From: Chloroflexota bacterium | Lineage (GTDB): Bacteria > Chloroflexota > Dormibacteria > CF-121 | Length of the DNA stretch: 7,522 bases | Direction: 5' to 3' | Assembly (NCBI GenBank): GCA_005882525.1 | Contig: VBGO01000240.1 | Span: 1-7,522 of the forward strand | Part shown: one piece after another, positions 5,607-7,522 of the stretch | How the letters are laid out: each line of letters begins with the position of its first letter | Numbering within the stretch: the stretch's first letter is position 1 | Position numbers and translations under genes: made by a program | Notes under the pieces: generated by a model | Seen by the model: only the letters and a program-made list of their open reading frames with translations | Database searches by the model: none | Told to the model about the DNA's origin: nothing

Positions 5607-6476
5607 ATGCTACCCGATGTGGCGCATCCGCTTCGCTTGGGCCTAAAAAACTCCGGTCAGGACACCTCGATCCAGGCGCTCTTCGACGTATGGCGGATCG
5701 CGGATGAGGCCGGCTTCGACCATGTCTGGGACTTCGACCATCTCGCGTCGATCGGTCCGGGCGGCGCGCAGCGATCGGTCTATGAAGGCTGGACGTTGCT
5801 GGCGGCGATTGCCGCTGCAACGCGACGCGTGCGCTTTGGTTGCATGGTGACCGGCAACACCTACCGACATCCGGCAGTGCTGGCCAAGATGGCGGTGACC
5901 GTCGACCACCTCTCCGACGGCCGGCTCGAATTCGGCATCGGCGCGGCATGGGCGGAGGTCGAGCACCAGATGTACGGCATCGAAGGGCTCGACCATCGCG
6001 TAGGCCGCTTGCGGGAGTCGCTCGACGCCATCGTCTCGCTCTGGACCAACGACCGAACCACGATCGACGGCCGTTATTACCATTTCAAGGAAGCGATCGC
6101 CGACCCAAAGCCAATCCAGAAACCGCACCCGCCGATCTGGATCGGCGCCGGTGGCGACCAGATGATGATGATCGTGGCTCGCTACGCCGACGTCTGGAAC
6201 AGCGCCGGCGCGCCCAGCCCTGAGGCAGCCGCCGAGCAGAGCCGCAAGCTCGACGACGCGTGTCGTCAGGTTGGGCGTGACCCGGCGGAGATCCGGCGGT
6301 CCATCCAACATATGTGGGACGGTCAAAACCGCACCCATCTGGTCGACCGGATCGGTCGTCATCTCGAGCTCGGCTTCACGGAGCAGATCATCAACTGCCA
6401 GGGGCCCGACCATGCCCGCGTTGCGGCCGCGGCCGCCGAAGCCCTCCCCGAGCTGCGCAGCGTACTCGTTCGCTGA
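5607..6476 (+). CDS. LLM-class flavin/F420-dependent oxidoreductase
   Basis: This 289-residue protein has the luciferase-like TIM barrel pattern: PLRLGLKNSGQ at 8-18, an early helix ending in AGFDHVWDFDHLA (35-47), RVRFGCMVTGNTYRHP (74-89), the hallmark AVTVDHLSDGRLEFGIGAAW (96-115), then HPPIWIGAGG (174-183) and ARYADVWN. These segments place it among the LLM oxidoreductases that use F420 (or FMN); nothing in the sequence fixes cofactor or substrate. It is cytoplasmic. The frame is open upstream into the neighbouring gene; candidate starts are ATG 5529 (adds 26 Ala/Pro/Ser-rich residues), ATG 5607 and GTG 5619. I chose 5607 because family similarity begins a few residues later, but none has a good ribosome binding site. 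It is divergent from the transporter cluster and could share regulation with it, or be unrelated. Confidence 0.88.
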   Translation: MLPDVAHPLRLGLKNSGQDTSIQALFDVWRIADEAGFDHVWDFDHLASIGPGGAQRSVYEGWTLLAAIAAATRRVRFGCMVTGNTYRHPAVLAKMAVTVDHLSDGRLEFGIGAAWAEVEHQMYGIEGLDHRVGRLRESLDAIVSLWTNDRTTIDGRYYHFKEAIADPKPIQKPHPPIWIGAGGDQMMMIVARYADVWNSAGAPSPEAAAEQSRKLDDACRQVGRDPAEIRRSIQHMWDGQNRTHLVDRIGRHLELGFTEQIINCQGPDHARVAAAAAEALPELRSVLVR

Positions 6477-6530
6477 AACCGTACCCCGCTCAACAATGCC
6501 TGAGACTCGCTCAGCGGACGGGATGTCTGG

Positions 6531-7522
6531 TCATGACACTCTGCGTCCTTCGTGTTCGTCCGCGCCGTGCCGCGCTGGCTTGCCCACGGTGATCATCAGA
6601 GCGGTCACGACGGCGCCAAGCGCGAGGATGGCCGCCGCCCATCCAGTGGCAATCGAGTATCCGTGGACCAGACCCTCCGCGACCGTTCCGGGAGATAGCC
6701 TGCGGCCGGCCAGGTAGGCGACGGTCGCGCTGGCAGCGACCGTGTTGAGCACGGCCGTGCCGAGCGATCCACCCACCTGCGTCGCCGTGTTCACGGTGGC
6801 GGCAGCAACCCCAGCCTGCCGTGGGTCGACGCCGAGGGTCCCGATGCTGAAGGCCGGCACCATGACGCAGGCGATGCCGATGCCAATCAGGATCTCGGCC
6901 GGGAGGACCAGCGTGAGGTAGCCGCTGTTGACCTGGATCTGGGTCAGGATGAGCATGCCGCCGGCGGCGACGAGCGCTCCGGGCGCCATGATCGCGCGGG
7001 CTGGTAGCCGCGGCATCAGGCGGCTGGCGATCCCCCAGGAGCCGGCCTGTGAGGCCAGCGTCAGCGGCAGGAAGGCCAGGCCGGCCTGCAGTGGCGTATA
7101 GCGCAACACGACCTGCAAGTAGTACGTCAGGAACAGGAACGCACCGAACATGCTGGCGATCGCGAGCGCGACTGCGAGATAGGCGCCGCCACGATTACGG
7201 TCGAGCACGATCCGCAGCGGAAGGAGAGGCTCGGATGTGCGCGTTTCCCGAACCACGAACAGGATCAGCAGCGCCGAACTTGCCACCAGCAGCAGGATCA
7301 CTTCCTGCGCCCCCCACCCCGCTGACACGGCCTGGGTGCACGCATAGACAAGTGCGACAAGTCCGCCGGTGGCGAGAACGACACCCGGGACATCGAAGCG
7401 TCGGGCTGACGTCCTGGCGGCGCCGGGCAAAACTCGCCATCCGCCAATGGCGGCCACCACCGCGATCGGGACGTTCACGTACAGGCACCAGCGCCAGTTC
7501 AGGTACTGCGTCAGCACCCCGC
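6531..7522 (-). CDS. DHA2-family MFS drug efflux transporter, N-terminus beyond the window edge
   Basis: The frame enters from the right edge and runs 329 codons to a TGA at 6533-6531. The apparent start at 7517 is an internal GTG: the sequence there (LTQYLNWRWCLYVNVPI) is the conserved segment before transmembrane helix 6 or 7 of the 14-helix EmrB/QacA group. About nine hydrophobic helices are visible, with typical family blocks YTPLQAGLAFLPLTL, ACVMVPAFSIGTLGV and AGVAAATVNTATQVGGSLG near the C-terminus, then a charged tail. Such proteins export drugs or other small toxic compounds by proton antiport in the inner membrane; the substrate is unknown. The N-terminal helices and proton-binding residues lie outside the window. 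The gene converges on the oxidoreductase with 54 bases between the stops and no convincing terminator there. Confidence 0.93.
   Translation of the reverse strand, partial: GVLTQYLNWRWCLYVNVPIAVVAAIGGWRVLPGAARTSARRFDVPGVVLATGGLVALVYACTQAVSAGWGAQEVILLLVASSALLILFVVRETRTSEPLLPLRIVLDRNRGGAYLAVALAIASMFGAFLFLTYYLQVVLRYTPLQAGLAFLPLTLASQAGSWGIASRLMPRLPARAIMAPGALVAAGGMLILTQIQVNSGYLTLVLPAEILIGIGIACVMVPAFSIGTLGVDPRQAGVAAATVNTATQVGGSLGTAVLNTVAASATVAYLAGRRLSPGTVAEGLVHGYSIATGWAAAILALGAVVTALMITVGKPARHGADEHEGRRVS

Noticed and set aside
5531..5640. Guanidine (ykkC-type) riboswitch before the transporter cluster
   Set aside because: The minus-strand leader is short and lacks any conserved ykkC segment that I can recognise. 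A covariance-model search would be decisive.
5643..6413. Minus-strand open frame (256 codons) opposite the LLM oxidoreductase
   Set aside because: The plus strand gives a clear LLM protein; the antisense product has no family-like motifs.
6500..6514. Small hairpin CTGAG-ACTCG-CTCAG between the two convergent stops, as a terminator
   Set aside because: The stem has only five pairs, cannot be extended, and no T tract follows on either strand.

Overview
This is a GC-rich bacterial window with tightly packed genes. It holds a minus-strand gene cluster on the left and centre, one plus-strand oxidoreductase gene, and the end of a minus-strand drug-efflux gene on the right. A PRC/BON membrane protein, an LLM flavin/F420-type oxidoreductase and a DHA2 efflux pump, together with the codon bias, suggest a Chloroflexota (Thermomicrobia-like) or actinobacterial host. 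That placement is an inference; no marker gene is present.

Layout, in order of transcription of the minus-strand cluster: (1) substrate-binding lipoprotein of the NitT/TauT ABC family (5530-4532); (2) its inner-membrane permease, GTG start at 4525, broken by a frame change near 3939-3947; (3) its ATPase (3702-2911), whose ATG overlaps the permease stop; (4) a short gap with a dispersed-type GC-rich palindrome and a G-quadruplex motif (2874-2909); (5) an agmatinase/arginase-family ureohydrolase (2846-1914); (6) a membrane-anchored PRC-barrel/double-BON protein (1885-845); (7) an alpha/beta hydrolase that starts on the base after the previous stop codon and runs off the left edge (844-1). Gaps are tiny (6, -4, 64, 28 and 0 bases), so the set probably forms one operon or two coupled ones. 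An LLM-class oxidoreductase lies divergently from about 5607 to 6476, and converges on the C-terminal two thirds of a DHA2-type MFS transporter (7522-6531).

The most interesting reading is functional. A NitT-type importer followed by a ureohydrolase with all metal ligands intact suggests uptake and hydrolysis of a guanidino compound to urea. Agmatine, guanidinobutyrate and guanidine itself are candidates. The layout resembles the cyanobacterial guanidine hydrolase locus, in which a Ni-dependent ureohydrolase sits beside a NitT-type ABC transporter. Against a working system here, the permease has lost the segment that docks on the ATPase. The frame arithmetic and the usual family spacing both point to a deletion of 40 bases.

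There are no RNA genes, CRISPR arrays, insertion sequences or convincing rho-independent terminators. No gene-free stretch exceeds 300 bases.
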